Source: Kitasatospora paranensis | GTDB lineage: Bacteria > Actinomycetota > Actinomycetes > Streptomycetales > Streptomycetaceae | Direction of reading: 5' to 3' | NCBI RefSeq assembly: GCF_039544005.1 | Contig: NZ_BAABKV010000001.1 | Location: 7,316,001-7,380,000, forward strand | DNA: 64,000 nucleotides | Shown here: one piece after another, positions 17,482 through 25,755 of the stretch | How the letters are laid out: every line of letters starts with the position of its first letter | How positions within the stretch are numbered: position 1 is the first letter of the stretch | Notes under the pieces: model-generated | What the model saw: the letters and a program-made list of their open reading frames with translations, nothing else | Database searches by the model: none | Told to the model about the DNA's origin: nothing | Translations under genes and position numbers: made by a program

Positions 17482-18221
17482 ATGTCCGAGCAGGCACCAC
17501 CCCCTTCGAGCCGGTCGACGAGGACTGGCGGACGGCCCTCGCCGTCGTGGCCCACCCCGACGACATGGAGTACGGCGCGGCCGCCGCGGTGGCCCGCTGG
17601 ACCTCCCAGGGCAAGCGGATCGTCTACGTGATGGCCACCAGCGGCGAGGCCGGCATCGACTCGATGGACCCGGACGAGTGCCGCACCGTCCGGGAGGCCG
17701 AACAGATCGCCTCGGCCGCCCTGGTCGGCGTCGACACGGTGGAGTTCCTCGGCCACCCGGACGGCGTGGTCGAGTACGGGCTGCCGCTGCGCCGCGACAT
17801 CGCGCGCGCGGTGCGCCGGCACCGGCCGGAGATCGTGCTGACCACCAACTTCCGGGACACCTACGGCGGTACGTTCCCGAACCAGGCCGACCACATCGCT
17901 GTCGGCCGGGCCACCCTGGACGGCGTCCGGGACGCCGGCAACCGCTGGGTGTTCCGTGAGCTGCTGGCCGAGGGCCACGAGCCGTGGAACGGCGTGCGGC
18001 AGGTGTGGGCGGCGGGCTCCCCGGAGGCGCGGCACGCGGTGGACACCACCGACCACTTCGACGCCGGGGTGGCCTCGCTGGAGGCCCACCGGGCGTACCT
18101 GGACGGGCTCGGCGGCGACATGGCCGACGCCCGGGGCTTCCTGGACTCCTTCGGCCGGATGACCGGCAGCCGGCTGGGCGTGCGCTACGCGTCCTCGTTC
18201 GAGGTCGTGCCGCTGCGCTGA
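17482..18221 (+). CDS. PIG-L/LmbE family deacetylase (one apparent frameshift)
   Basis: Zinc-dependent deacetylases of this family remove acetyl groups from GlcNAc-containing molecules such as mycothiol precursors. The metal motif AHPDD is present (VVAHPDDMEYGAAA). The body includes TNFRDTYGGTFPNQADHIAVG, where the distal His lies. The ATG at 17482 follows the previous stop by one base. The frame breaks in the run of five Cs at 17500-17504, and one more C gives a smooth MSEQAPPPFEPVDEDWRTAL. About 246 residues. The exact substrate is unknown. Confidence 0.78.
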
Positions 18222-19000
18222 TCGGGTGGCTGCGGTCCCGGGTCCGCCCCGGCCGGGTCCGCAGCCGGTCCCTCGCCGTCGGCCGGCCCTTCGCCGTCGG
18301 CCGGCCCTTCGCCGTCGGCCGGCGTGCCGCCGTCGCCGGTCGCTCCCGCTCCGGCGCCGGGCCCGCCCTCCGGCGGGCGCTTCCCGCGCCGCCGGTGCAG
18401 CACCGCGCGGACGACCAGGGCCACCACGACCACGCCCAGGGCGGCCAGCAGGTAGACCTGGTAGCGCAGCGCGCGTTCGTAGAGCGGGCCGATGTCGGAG
18501 CCGGTGAGGTACCCGGCGGTGGCCCAGGCGCCGACCCAGAGCAGCGCGCCGAGGACGTTGGCCGGCTGGAAGCGCCGCCAGGCCATCTCGCTGGTGCCGG
18601 CGATGATGCCGTTCGTCTGGCGCAGCCCGTCGATGAAGCGGGCGACGGTGACGACCTTGGGGCCGTTGCGGTCGAAGAAGCCCTCCGCCCGGGCCATCCG
18701 GGCGGGGGTGAGCGCCACGTACCGGCCCCAGCGGTGGACGAATGCGTGGCCGCCGGTGCGGCCGATCAGGTACCCGAGCGTGTTGCCGACCACCGCCGCC
18801 ACCACGCCGATCACCACCACGGCGGCGATCGACATCCGGCCGGTGCCCGCGTAGACGGCGGCGAGCACCAGGATGGTCTGGCCCGGCACGGGGATGCCGC
18901 AGTTGTCGAGCAGCACCAGCAGCCCCACCGCTGCATAACCGTAGTTGTCCAGCAGTGGGGCCAGATGGGCCAGCGGGCCCGGTAGCGGGGGCGCTGCCAA
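18185..19000 (-). CDS. DedA family membrane protein
   Basis: About 270 residues with the DedA/SNARE-associated domain: NCGIPVPGQTILVLAAVY, GNTLGYLIGR, the conserved Arg-Phe-Ile of VARFIDGLRQTNGIIAG, and several transmembrane helices. DedA proteins are thought to flip phospholipids or undecaprenyl phosphate. No ATG or GTG is available before the first helix. A TTG at 19000, four bases after the DUF1918 stop, is the best start, giving translational coupling. The tail contains three copies of ADGEGP coded by an 18-bp tandem repeat. The 3' end overlaps the convergent LmbE gene by 37 bp. Confidence 0.8.
   Translation of the reverse strand: MAAPPLPGPLAHLAPLLDNYGYAAVGLLVLLDNCGIPVPGQTILVLAAVYAGTGRMSIAAVVVIGVVAAVVGNTLGYLIGRTGGHAFVHRWGRYVALTPARMARAEGFFDRNGPKVVTVARFIDGLRQTNGIIAGTSEMAWRRFQPANVLGALLWVGAWATAGYLTGSDIGPLYERALRYQVYLLAALGVVVVALVVRAVLHRRRGKRPPEGGPGAGAGATGDGGTPADGEGPADGEGPADGEGPAADPAGADPGPQPPDQRSGTTSNEDA
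18273..18322. repeat. 18-bp tandem repeat in the DedA gene tail
   Basis: Nearly three perfect copies (18273-18290, 18291-18308, 18309-18322) of TCGCCGTCGGCCGGCCCT. On the minus strand they encode the hydrophilic repeat ADGEGP at the DedA C terminus. The copy number is probably variable between strains. Confidence 0.85.
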
Positions 19001-19004
19001 CCGC

Positions 19005-19198
19005 TTAGCGGTGTTCCTGCTGGTGTTCGACGACGCAGTCGGGGCCCGGGTAGACCAGGCCGTCGTGGCCGTCCTCGAAGCGGACCAGGTACGGGGTTCG
19101 CCGTCGGCGCCGCGGACCTCGATGATCTCGCCGATGCGGTCCACCATGCCGACCGACTTGCTGTGGATGTGGAGCTGGTCGCCTACCGTGGCTTGCAT
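19005..19198 (-). CDS. DUF1918 domain protein (one apparent frameshift)
   Basis: Small cytoplasmic protein (about 64 residues) of the DUF1918 family, function unknown: MQATVGDQLHIHSKSVG at the start and RFEDGHDGLVYPGPD at the end. The ATG at 19198 has GAGGAG seven bases upstream, better placed than the ATG at 19204. The frame shifts at the GGGG run 19093-19096, and one restored base joins the two conserved halves. Its stop is coupled to the start of the DedA gene. Confidence 0.75.
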
Positions 19199-19204
19199 GC
19201 TCAT

Positions 19205-19560
19205 GCTCCTCGGGGGTGGGGCGTGCTGCGGGCGGAACGAGCGGGACGGCAGCCCCGCAGGTGGCCGCCCCCGTTCTCCACTGTGCGGCGCCCGGCGGAG
19301 GGCCGCAATGGGGGCAGCTGGGGCCCGGTGCGGCCGGAGGATCGGGTGATTGCTTCCTTACCGCTTCATGCTTGCGAACTTGCAATCTTCCGTCGCGATT
19401 TTGCGCACGGGTATGGACTTCATGCGACCGGTGCTCGTAGTCTCGCCCACGTCCGGCGGAAACCCGCGCGTCATTCTGGCGAAGCGTCAGCGCAACGCCG
19501 CCGCCGGGCGATTGCCCCCACCCGGAGCACCCCCAACCCGGCAAGGAAGTGCAGCCGCAG
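19205..19560. other. Divergent promoter region before the GH87-like gene
   Basis: No gene seen. It contains the direct repeats at 19371-19386 and an AT-richer stretch around 19350-19420, likely the promoter of the secreted glycanase, and on the other side the DUF1918-dedA promoter. Confidence 0.4.
19371..19386 (+). promoter_or_regulatory. Direct repeat CTTGCGAA-CTTGCAAT
   Basis: Two adjacent 8-bp near-copies, CTTGCGAA and CTTGCAAT, 175 bp upstream of the glycanase start. Repeats with a CTTGC core resemble, from memory, sites of LacI-type sugar repressors such as Streptomyces MalR, so sugar-responsive control is possible. Confidence 0.35.
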
Positions 19561-22448
19561 ATGCAAGCACCCCCACCAGGCGCGGAGCCCGTACCGTCGC
19601 CGCCCTCACCGCGACCGCCCTCGGCACGGTCGGCCTGCTGACGGCCGTCCTGGCCAACGCCGGCGCGGCGCACGCGGCAGGAGTCCCCGCCCTGTCGCCC
19701 CTGGGCGTCGCAGGCCGCGGCGCGACCGTCCCGTTCGTCGAGCAGGAGGCCGAGTACGCGGCCACGAACGGCACGGTCATCGGCCCGGACCGCAAGTACG
19801 GCAACCTGCCCTCCGAGGCCTCCGGTCGGCAGGCGGTCACGCTCAGTGCGACCGGCCAGTACGTCGAGTTCACCCTGACCCAGCCCGCGAACTCGATCGA
19901 CTTCCGCTACAGCCTCCCGGACACCGCGGACGGCAAGGGTCGCGACGCCTCGATGGACCTGCTGGTCAACGGCAGCACCCTGAAGAGCATCCCGGTCACC
20001 TCGAAGTACAGCTGGTACTACGGTGGTTACCCGTTCAACAACAACCCGGGCGACACCAACCCGCACCACTTCTACGACGAGACCCGGACGCTGCTCGGCC
20101 AGACCTACCCGATCGGCACCAAGATCCGGCTCCAGGTGAGCTCGACCGCGCAGTCGCCGACCTTCACGGTCGACCTCGCGGACTTCGAGAACGTCGCCGC
20201 ACCGATCGCCAAGCCGGCCGGCGCGCTCGACGTGGTCTCCGACTTCGGTGCCGACCCGACCGGCGCCACCGACTCCACCGCCAAGTTCCAGGCGGCCGTG
20301 AACGCCGGTGCCGCGCAGGGCAAGGCCGTCTACATCCCGCAGGGCAACTTCACCCTGTACAGCCACGTGGTCGTCGACAACGTCACCCTCACCGGCGCCG
20401 GCCCCTGGTACTCGGTGCTCGGCGGGCGCGACCCGAACAACCGCGCCAACGCGGCCGGCATCTACGGCAAGTACGTCAACAGCGGCGGCCCGAGCCAGAA
20501 CGTCACCCTCAAGGACTTCGCCATCATCGGCGACATCCGCGAGCGCGTCGACGAGGACCAGGTCAACGGCATCGGCGGCGCCATGTCGAACTCCACCGTC
20601 GACGACGTCTGGCTGCAGCACGTCAAGGTCGGCGCGTGGATGGACGGTCCGATGGACAAGTTCACCATCAAGAACAGCCGCATCCTGGACACCACCGCGG
20701 ACGGCGTGAACTTCCACACCGGCGTCACCAACTCCACGGTCACCAACACCCTCGTCCGCAACACCGGCGACGACGGCCTGGCCTCCTGGCCCGAGAACAA
20801 GCCGAACGTGAACGACAGCTTCACCCACAACACGGTGGTGCTGCCGATCCTGGCGAACAACATCGTCACCTACGGTGGCAAGGACTTCACCATCTCGGAC
20901 AACGTGATGGCGGACACCATCTCCAACGGCGGCGGCCTGCACATCGCCAACCGCTACCCGGGCGTCAACTCCGGCAGCGGCACCGCCGTCGCCGGCACCA
21001 TCACCGCGGCCCGCAACACCCTGATCCGCACCGGCAACTCCGACTTCAACTGGCAGTTCGGCGTCGGCGCCCTCTGGTTCGACGGCCAGAGCGAGCCGAT
21101 CTCCGGCGCGACGATCAACGTCACCGACACCGACATCCTGGACAGCTCCTACGAGGCGATCCAGACCATCGAGGGCTCGGTCAGCGGCATCAACCTGACC
21201 AACGTGAACATCAACGGCGCCGGCACCTACGCCATCCAGGCCCAGGCCAACGCCCAGATGAAGTTCACCAACGTCAAGGCCACCAACATCGGCCAGGCGG
21301 CCACCCCGATCCACAACTGCATCGGCGCCGGGCTGCAGATCACCGACGGCGGCGGCAACTCCGGCTGGAACACCGGCTCCACCTGCACCGGCACCTGGCC
21401 CGCCCCGATCTGGACGTACAACGGCGTGCCGAGCAACCCGGGCACCTCCAGCCCCTCGCCGAGCCCGTCCGGCACCTCCTCCTCGCCGTCCCCGTCGCCG
21501 AGCCTGTCCTCCTCGCCGACCACGCCGACCTGCCCCACCGGCACCGGCAACATCGCCCAGGGCCGGCCCGCCACGTCCTCCAGCAGCAACCAGACCTACA
21601 CCGCGGGCAACCTCGTCGACGGTGACGCCAACTCGTACTGGGAGAGCGCCAACAACGCCTTCCCGCAGTGGGCCCAGGTCGACCTGGGCTGCGCGGTGGG
21701 CCTGTCGAAGCTCACCCTGAAGCTGCCCCCGGCGACCGCCTGGAACTCCCGCACCGAGACCCTCTCGGTGCAGGGCTCGACGGACGGCTCGTCCTTCTCC
21801 ACCCTGGTCGGCTCGGCGGGTTACACCTTCGACCCGGCGACCGGCAACACCGTCACCATCACCCTGCCCGCCACCGCCACCCGGTACCTGCGGATCAACG
21901 TGACCGGCAACACCGCCTGGCCGGCGGCGCAGTTCTCCGAGCTCCAGGCCTTCCTGGGCACCGGCCAGACCGCCTCGCCGTCGCCGAGCCCGTCCGGCTC
22001 CACCACCCCGCCCGCCTGCAACCCGGGCACCGGCAACATCGCCCAGGGCAAGACCGCCACCGCCGCCGGCTCCACCCAGAACTACGGCGCCGGCAACGTG
22101 GTGGACGGTGACGCCAACTCCTACTGGGAGAGCGCCAACAGCGCCTTCCCGCAGTGGGTGCAGGTCGACCTCGGCTGCGCGCTCGGCCTCTCCAAGGTCA
22201 CGCTGAAGCTGCCGCCGTCCGGCTCCTGGGCCACCCGCACCGAGACCCTCTCGGTGCAGGGCTCGACCGACGGCTCGTCCTTCTCCACCCTGGTCGGCTC
22301 GGCGGGTTACACCTTCGACCCGGCGACCGGCAACACCGTCACCATCACCCTGCCGGCCACGCCCACCCGCTTCGTGCGGCTGAACGTGACCGGGAACACC
22401 GGCTGGCCCGCGGGTCAGCTCTCCGAGTTCCAGGTCTTCGGCTCCTGA
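19561..22448 (+). CDS. Secreted beta-helix glycoside hydrolase, alpha-1,3-glucanase (GH87)-like, with two CBM32 domains
   Basis: The roughly 962-residue export has a signal peptide (TRRGARTVAALTATALG... cut near AHAAG), a CBM35-like beta-sandwich (EQEAEYAATNGTV), a pectate-lyase-superfamily right-handed beta-helix (DFGADPTGATDSTAKFQAA) and two C-terminal discoidin/CBM32 domains joined by Ser/Pro linkers. The helix contains NTGDDGLASW, whose paired Asp residues match the catalytic pair of GH87 alpha-1,3-glucanases (mycodextranases). It probably degrades fungal-wall or bacterial alpha-1,3-glucan. The best start is the ATG at 19561 after AAGGAAG. It joins the long frame only if one C is added to the run at 19570-19574. 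A hairpin terminator follows. Confidence 0.78.
21748..21868 (+). repeat. Near-identical DNA repeat within the CBM32 domains (copy 1)
   Basis: A 121-bp segment differs by one base from 22234-22354, 486 bp (162 codons) downstream. The flanking parts of the two CBM32 domains are clearly more diverged, so the second half was recently duplicated or homogenised by gene conversion. Confidence 0.85.
22234..22354 (+). repeat. Near-identical DNA repeat within the CBM32 domains (copy 2)
   Basis: Partner of 21748-21868, one mismatch in 121 bp. It encodes the strand region from TETLSVQGSTDGSSF to TVTITLP in both modules. Confidence 0.85.
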
Positions 22449-22464
22449 CCCGAGGGCCCGGAAA

Positions 22465-22506
22465 CGGATGCCCACCCACCCCCGGCGGGGTGTGGGTGGG
22501 CATCCG
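22465..22506. terminator. Strong bidirectional hairpin after the glycanase gene
   Basis: A long stem, CGGATGCCCACCCA paired with TGGGTGGGCATCCG, begins 16 bp past the glycanase stop. It lies between two convergent genes and may terminate both. Confidence 0.75.
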
Positions 22507-22557
22507 CCTTTCCCGGCGGGGGAGTTCAGCGGACGGCAGGCGCCCGGCGGCGGCCGC

Positions 22558-23214
22558 TCAGTCGGCCGGCGCCGCGAGGTAGCCGCGCAGCAGCCACTTG
22601 CACTCGCCGATCAGCGCCGGGTCGCCGTCGGGGTCGACCCGGAAGGCCAGCTTGAGGACGGCGTCCGCGCACTCCAGGGCGACCCGCAGCGCGAGCGGGA
22701 AGCCCGGCCCGGTGAACAGGTCGCCGCCCAGTGCGCCGATCCGGACGGCCACCGCCGCGTTGTTGTCGAGGTCGGCGTCGAGCAGGTGCTCGTCGTCGGC
22801 GAGGTCGCCGGGGTCCGTCCCGACCAGCCCGAAGTCCAGGTGGCCGAAACCGGCGACGGTGCGCTTCATCGCGACGAACTCGTCGACGGCCACGTCGACG
22901 AAGCCCGCCACGCCGTCGGGGGTGCCGTCCGCGGTGCGGGCGGCCAGGCGGTGCAGGAAGCGCTCCAGGTTCCGCTCGGCCAGCGCACCGAGCAGGCTGT
23001 CCTTGCCGGAGAAGAACTGGTAGAGCGTGCCGATCGGGACCTGCGCCCGGGCGGCGACCTCCTTGGTGGTCAGCGCGGTGGGCCCGGCCTCGTCGAGCAG
23101 GCCCGCGCAGGCGTCCAGCAGACGCTCGTAGCGCCGGAGACTGCGCTCCTGCACGGGACGGCGCCGCGGGGCCCCGGCGTGCGGCGGATCAACGGGAGCG
23201 GTCTGCGCCTTCAT
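22558..23214 (-). CDS. TetR family transcriptional regulator
   Basis: The 218-residue protein has a TetR helix-turn-helix (YERLLDACAGLLDEAGPTAL, EVAARAQVPIGTLYQFFSGK) and a helical effector domain. The ATG at 23214 is chosen because upstream in-frame sequence is low-quality coding and GC-rich spacer. It is the nearest regulator to the left edge of the biosynthetic block, though a terminator-like hairpin lies between it and the TSUP gene. Its target is unknown. Confidence 0.8.
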   Translation of the reverse strand: MKAQTAPVDPPHAGAPRRRPVQERSLRRYERLLDACAGLLDEAGPTALTTKEVAARAQVPIGTLYQFFSGKDSLLGALAERNLERFLHRLAARTADGTPDGVAGFVDVAVDEFVAMKRTVAGFGHLDFGLVGTDPGDLADDEHLLDADLDNNAAVAVRIGALGGDLFTGPGFPLALRVALECADAVLKLAFRVDPDGDPALIGECKWLLRGYLAAPAD

Positions 23215-23288
23215 GGACTCACTGTGCCGCATCCGGTGTTGGCGGCGCGAATCATCGGGACGCGTTCCCCGGGGCGGCGCCGGGCCGC

Positions 23289-23303
23289 GCCCGCTCAGCG
23301 GGC
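23289..23303 (-). terminator. Hairpin after the TSUP gene
   Basis: GCCCGC-TCA-GCGGGC, 53 bp past the stop at 23357. This is a plausible end of the long minus-strand biosynthetic transcript. Confidence 0.35.
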
Positions 23304-23356
23304 CGGGGCCGCAGCGCCGCCCCGGGGAGGGCATCCGCCGGGTCGGCCGACCGCGA

Positions 23357-24106
23357 TCACCGGGAGCCGGCGATCAGATCGGCCATGGCGAGCAGTCCGA
23401 CCGCGGCGATCACCGCCCGGAGGGCTGCCGGCGGCAGCAGCCGGCCGTACCGGGAACCGAGCAGGCCCCCGACCGTCGACCCGGCCGCGATGATCAGTGC
23501 GACCTGCCAGTCGACGGTGGTGACGCAGACGAAGACGATCGCCGCGACCAGGTTCACCGTGAGCGCCAGGGCGTTCTTCACGGCGTTCAGCCGCTGGAGG
23601 TGCTCGGTCGTCAGCGCACCGAGCAGCCCGATGAGGACGACGCCCTGGGCGGCTCCGAAGTAGCCGCCGTAGATGCCGGTCGCGAACACGCCGACCCAGA
23701 GCCATGCCCCGCCGCGCCGGCCCTCGGCGGCCGGCCGGCGGGCGAGGATCGGCTGCACGAGCACCAGCACGCAGGCCGTGCCGATCAGGACCGGCACGAT
23801 CGTGCGGAACCAGGCGGACGGCAGGCAGAGCAGAAGGAGACTGCCGATCAGCGCGCCGAGGCCGGCGGCCACCGCGAGCCGCCGGACCCGCGGGCCCTGC
23901 CCGGTGAGCTCCCGCCGGTACCCGTACACCGCGCCGCCCATGCCCGGGACGAGCCCGACATTGTTGGACACGGTGGCCAGGATCGGCGGGTAGCCCATCG
24001 CGACCAGTGCGGGGAACGTGATCAGCGAACCCGAGCCGACCACCGCGTTGACGGTGCCCGCTCCCGTCGCAGCGATCGTCAGCAGTCCGAGATCCCACCC
24101 GTGCAC
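23357..24106 (-). CDS. TSUP (TauE/SafE) family membrane transporter
   Basis: The 249-residue protein has about eight transmembrane segments and the TSUP repeat motif GAGTVNAVVGSGSLITFPAL near the start, echoed by GIYGGYFGAAQGVVLI in the second half. The family exports sulfite, sulfoacetate or related anions. The GTG at 24106 has GGAG six bases upstream. It follows the flavin reductase gene by 34 bp in the same direction, so it may be the last gene of the biosynthetic transcript or an unrelated neighbour. Confidence 0.8.
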   Translation of the reverse strand: MHGWDLGLLTIAATGAGTVNAVVGSGSLITFPALVAMGYPPILATVSNNVGLVPGMGGAVYGYRRELTGQGPRVRRLAVAAGLGALIGSLLLLCLPSAWFRTIVPVLIGTACVLVLVQPILARRPAAEGRRGGAWLWVGVFATGIYGGYFGAAQGVVLIGLLGALTTEHLQRLNAVKNALALTVNLVAAIVFVCVTTVDWQVALIIAAGSTVGGLLGSRYGRLLPPAALRAVIAAVGLLAMADLIAGSR

Positions 24107-24109
24107 GGC

Positions 24110-24145
24110 TACTCCGAACCCCTCATGTACTCCGAACCCCTCATG
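24110..24145. repeat. Perfect 18-bp tandem duplication between two genes
   Basis: TACTCCGAACCCCTCATG occurs twice back to back. The duplication spans the end of the flavin reductase gene and the spacer before the TSUP gene, and doubles a GAGGGG that could act as ribosome binding site. Confidence 0.85.
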
Positions 24146-24680
24146 GCCGCTCCAGGTCCGGTTCCGCGCCCAGGCGGCTGCGGCTGAACAGCAGGGCGGG
24201 CTCTTCCGACAGCAGGCCGAAGGACTGCACGGCGCCGACGACGATGGTGTGGTCGCCGGCCGGATGGGTGGACTCGACCACGCAGTCGAAGTAGGCGATC
24301 CCGTCCACCAGGACGGGCGAACCGGTGGCCCCGCCGGGTGCGTGGGCGACGGTGGAGAATGCGGCGCTGCCCCGGGCCCGGGACGGGTCCGCGAACGCCC
24401 GTGCCGTCTGCTCCTGGCGGGAGCTCAGCACGGTCACCGCGAACCCGCCGCCGGACAGCACCCGACCGGTCGTCCGGGAGCCCGTCCGCAGCACAGCCAG
24501 GACCAGCAGCGGGTCGAGCGACACGGTGGTGAACGCGTTCACCGTCATGCCGTGCAGTTCCCCGTCCCGCCGGCAGGTCAGCACGGTCACCCCGGTGGGG
24601 AACCGGCCGGCCGAGCGCCGGAACTCACCGGGCGGGTGCTCCGGCAGCCGTACGAGGTCCGTGCTCCCGGTGCGGGTCAT
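24141..24680 (-). CDS. Flavin reductase (FMN/FAD:NAD(P)H oxidoreductase) for a two-component monooxygenase
   Basis: The 179-residue protein has the split-barrel flavin reductase fold: FRRSAGRFPTGVTVLTC at the start, the flavin-binding NAFTTVSLDPLLVLAVL, and VVGAVQSFG near the end. Such enzymes supply reduced FMN or FAD to a partner oxygenase. Its ATG overlaps the stop of the luciferase-like monooxygenase gene (ATGA), so the two are co-translated and are the natural partners. Confidence 0.88.
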   Translation of the reverse strand: MTRTGSTDLVRLPEHPPGEFRRSAGRFPTGVTVLTCRRDGELHGMTVNAFTTVSLDPLLVLAVLRTGSRTTGRVLSGGGFAVTVLSSRQEQTARAFADPSRARGSAAFSTVAHAPGGATGSPVLVDGIAYFDCVVESTHPAGDHTIVVGAVQSFGLLSEEPALLFSRSRLGAEPDLERP

Positions 24681-25738
24681 CGGCTGTCTTCCGCGGTGGC
24701 CGCCCGCAGCGCGCCGAGGAGTTCGAAGCCCGCCGTGACCTTCTCCCGGGCCACCCCGAAGTCGATGAGGCAGGCGATTTCGTCGACATCGGCCTTCCGC
24801 ACCCGCTCGACGACGTCGACGGCCTTCTCGACGGTGCCGAGCAGACCGCCCTCGTCGAAGTACCGCTCGAAGGAGCGCTCGACCATGGCGTTGAAGTGCC
24901 GGGGGCTGAGCGCCTCGGGGTCGACCCGGCGGCCCTTGGTGCTGGAGCTCATGGTGAGCCCGGCGAAGCTGCGGAGGTAGGCGCACAACGGCGCCCGCAC
25001 CGTCTCCTTGGCGACGGCCTCGTCCTCGTGCAGGTACGCGTGGAGCATGAGGACGACGTGCCCGCGGTCCCCGTCCGAACCGGGCCGGGCCGCGTACTCC
25101 TCGCGGTAGAGCGCGACCTTGTCGGACAGCTCCGCCAGATCCTGACCGACGAGGTGGGTCAGCAACCCGGCCCCCGCGCGGCCCGCCGCCCGGAACGTCT
25201 CGGGGCCGCCCGAACTCGTGATCCAGACCGGGAGTTCCGCCTGGACCGGACGCGGATAGGACCGCACGAGCTGCGATTCGCCCGCGCCGTCGACCACGGG
25301 TATCGCGCCGCCGCGCCACAGCTCGCGCACCTCCTCGACGGTCGTCTCCAGCTTCGCCTTGCGGTCCGCGAAGTTCTCCGGGCGCAGCGCGAAGTCCTGG
25401 GGGTGCCATCCGGAGGCGAAGGACACGCCGACCCGGCCGCCGGAGAGGTTGTCGACGACCGCCCACTCCTCGGCGATGCGCACCGGGTGGTGCAGCGGCG
25501 CCACCACGCTCCCGGCGCGGATGCCGACGCGCTCGGTGACGGCCGCGACGGCCGCCCCCAGCACGGACGGGTTCGGGTAGATGCCGCCGAACTCGTGGAA
25601 ATGCCGTTCCGGCGTCCACACCGCGGTGAAGCCGTGGGCGTCGGCGAACTTCGCCCCGTCGAGCAGCAGGCCGTACCGGTCCGTCGAACCGGTGTCCGCT
25701 TCTTGCTCGTTGGCGAAGTAGAACAGGCTGAAGTCCAT
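24677..25738 (-). CDS. Luciferase-like flavin monooxygenase, MupA/Atu3671 natural-product type
   Basis: The 353-residue protein is an LLM-class TIM-barrel oxygenase that uses reduced flavin. MDFSLFYFANEQEADTGST and WTPERHFHEFGGIYPNP at the start, and ISSG-type ITSSGGPETFRAAGRAGAGL in the middle, are typical of the subfamily usually embedded in or next to NRPS/PKS genes. It probably hydroxylates the pathway intermediate, perhaps while tethered to the cluster ACP or at a nitrogen. It is coupled to the flavin reductase downstream and lies 17 bp after the asparagine-synthase-type gene. Confidence 0.85.
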   Translation of the reverse strand: MDFSLFYFANEQEADTGSTDRYGLLLDGAKFADAHGFTAVWTPERHFHEFGGIYPNPSVLGAAVAAVTERVGIRAGSVVAPLHHPVRIAEEWAVVDNLSGGRVGVSFASGWHPQDFALRPENFADRKAKLETTVEEVRELWRGGAIPVVDGAGESQLVRSYPRPVQAELPVWITSSGGPETFRAAGRAGAGLLTHLVGQDLAELSDKVALYREEYAARPGSDGDRGHVVLMLHAYLHEDEAVAKETVRAPLCAYLRSFAGLTMSSSTKGRRVDPEALSPRHFNAMVERSFERYFDEGGLLGTVEKAVDVVERVRKADVDEIACLIDFGVAREKVTAGFELLGALRAATAEDSR

Positions 25739-25755
25739 CGTCTTGCCGTCCTCCG

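Noticed and set aside
18273..18322. CRISPR-like repeat
   Set aside because: The units are contiguous 18-bp tandem copies without spacers and encode ADGEGP in the DedA tail.
18185..19204. A DUF1918-DedA fusion protein
   Set aside because: The fusion frame loses the conserved second half of DUF1918, which continues in another frame to a TAA at 19005. A one-base error explains the apparent fusion.
24141..24145. Translation of TSUP from an ATG in the 18-bp repeat
   Set aside because: That frame meets a stop (TAG) before the GTG at 24106, so the GTG start is preferred.
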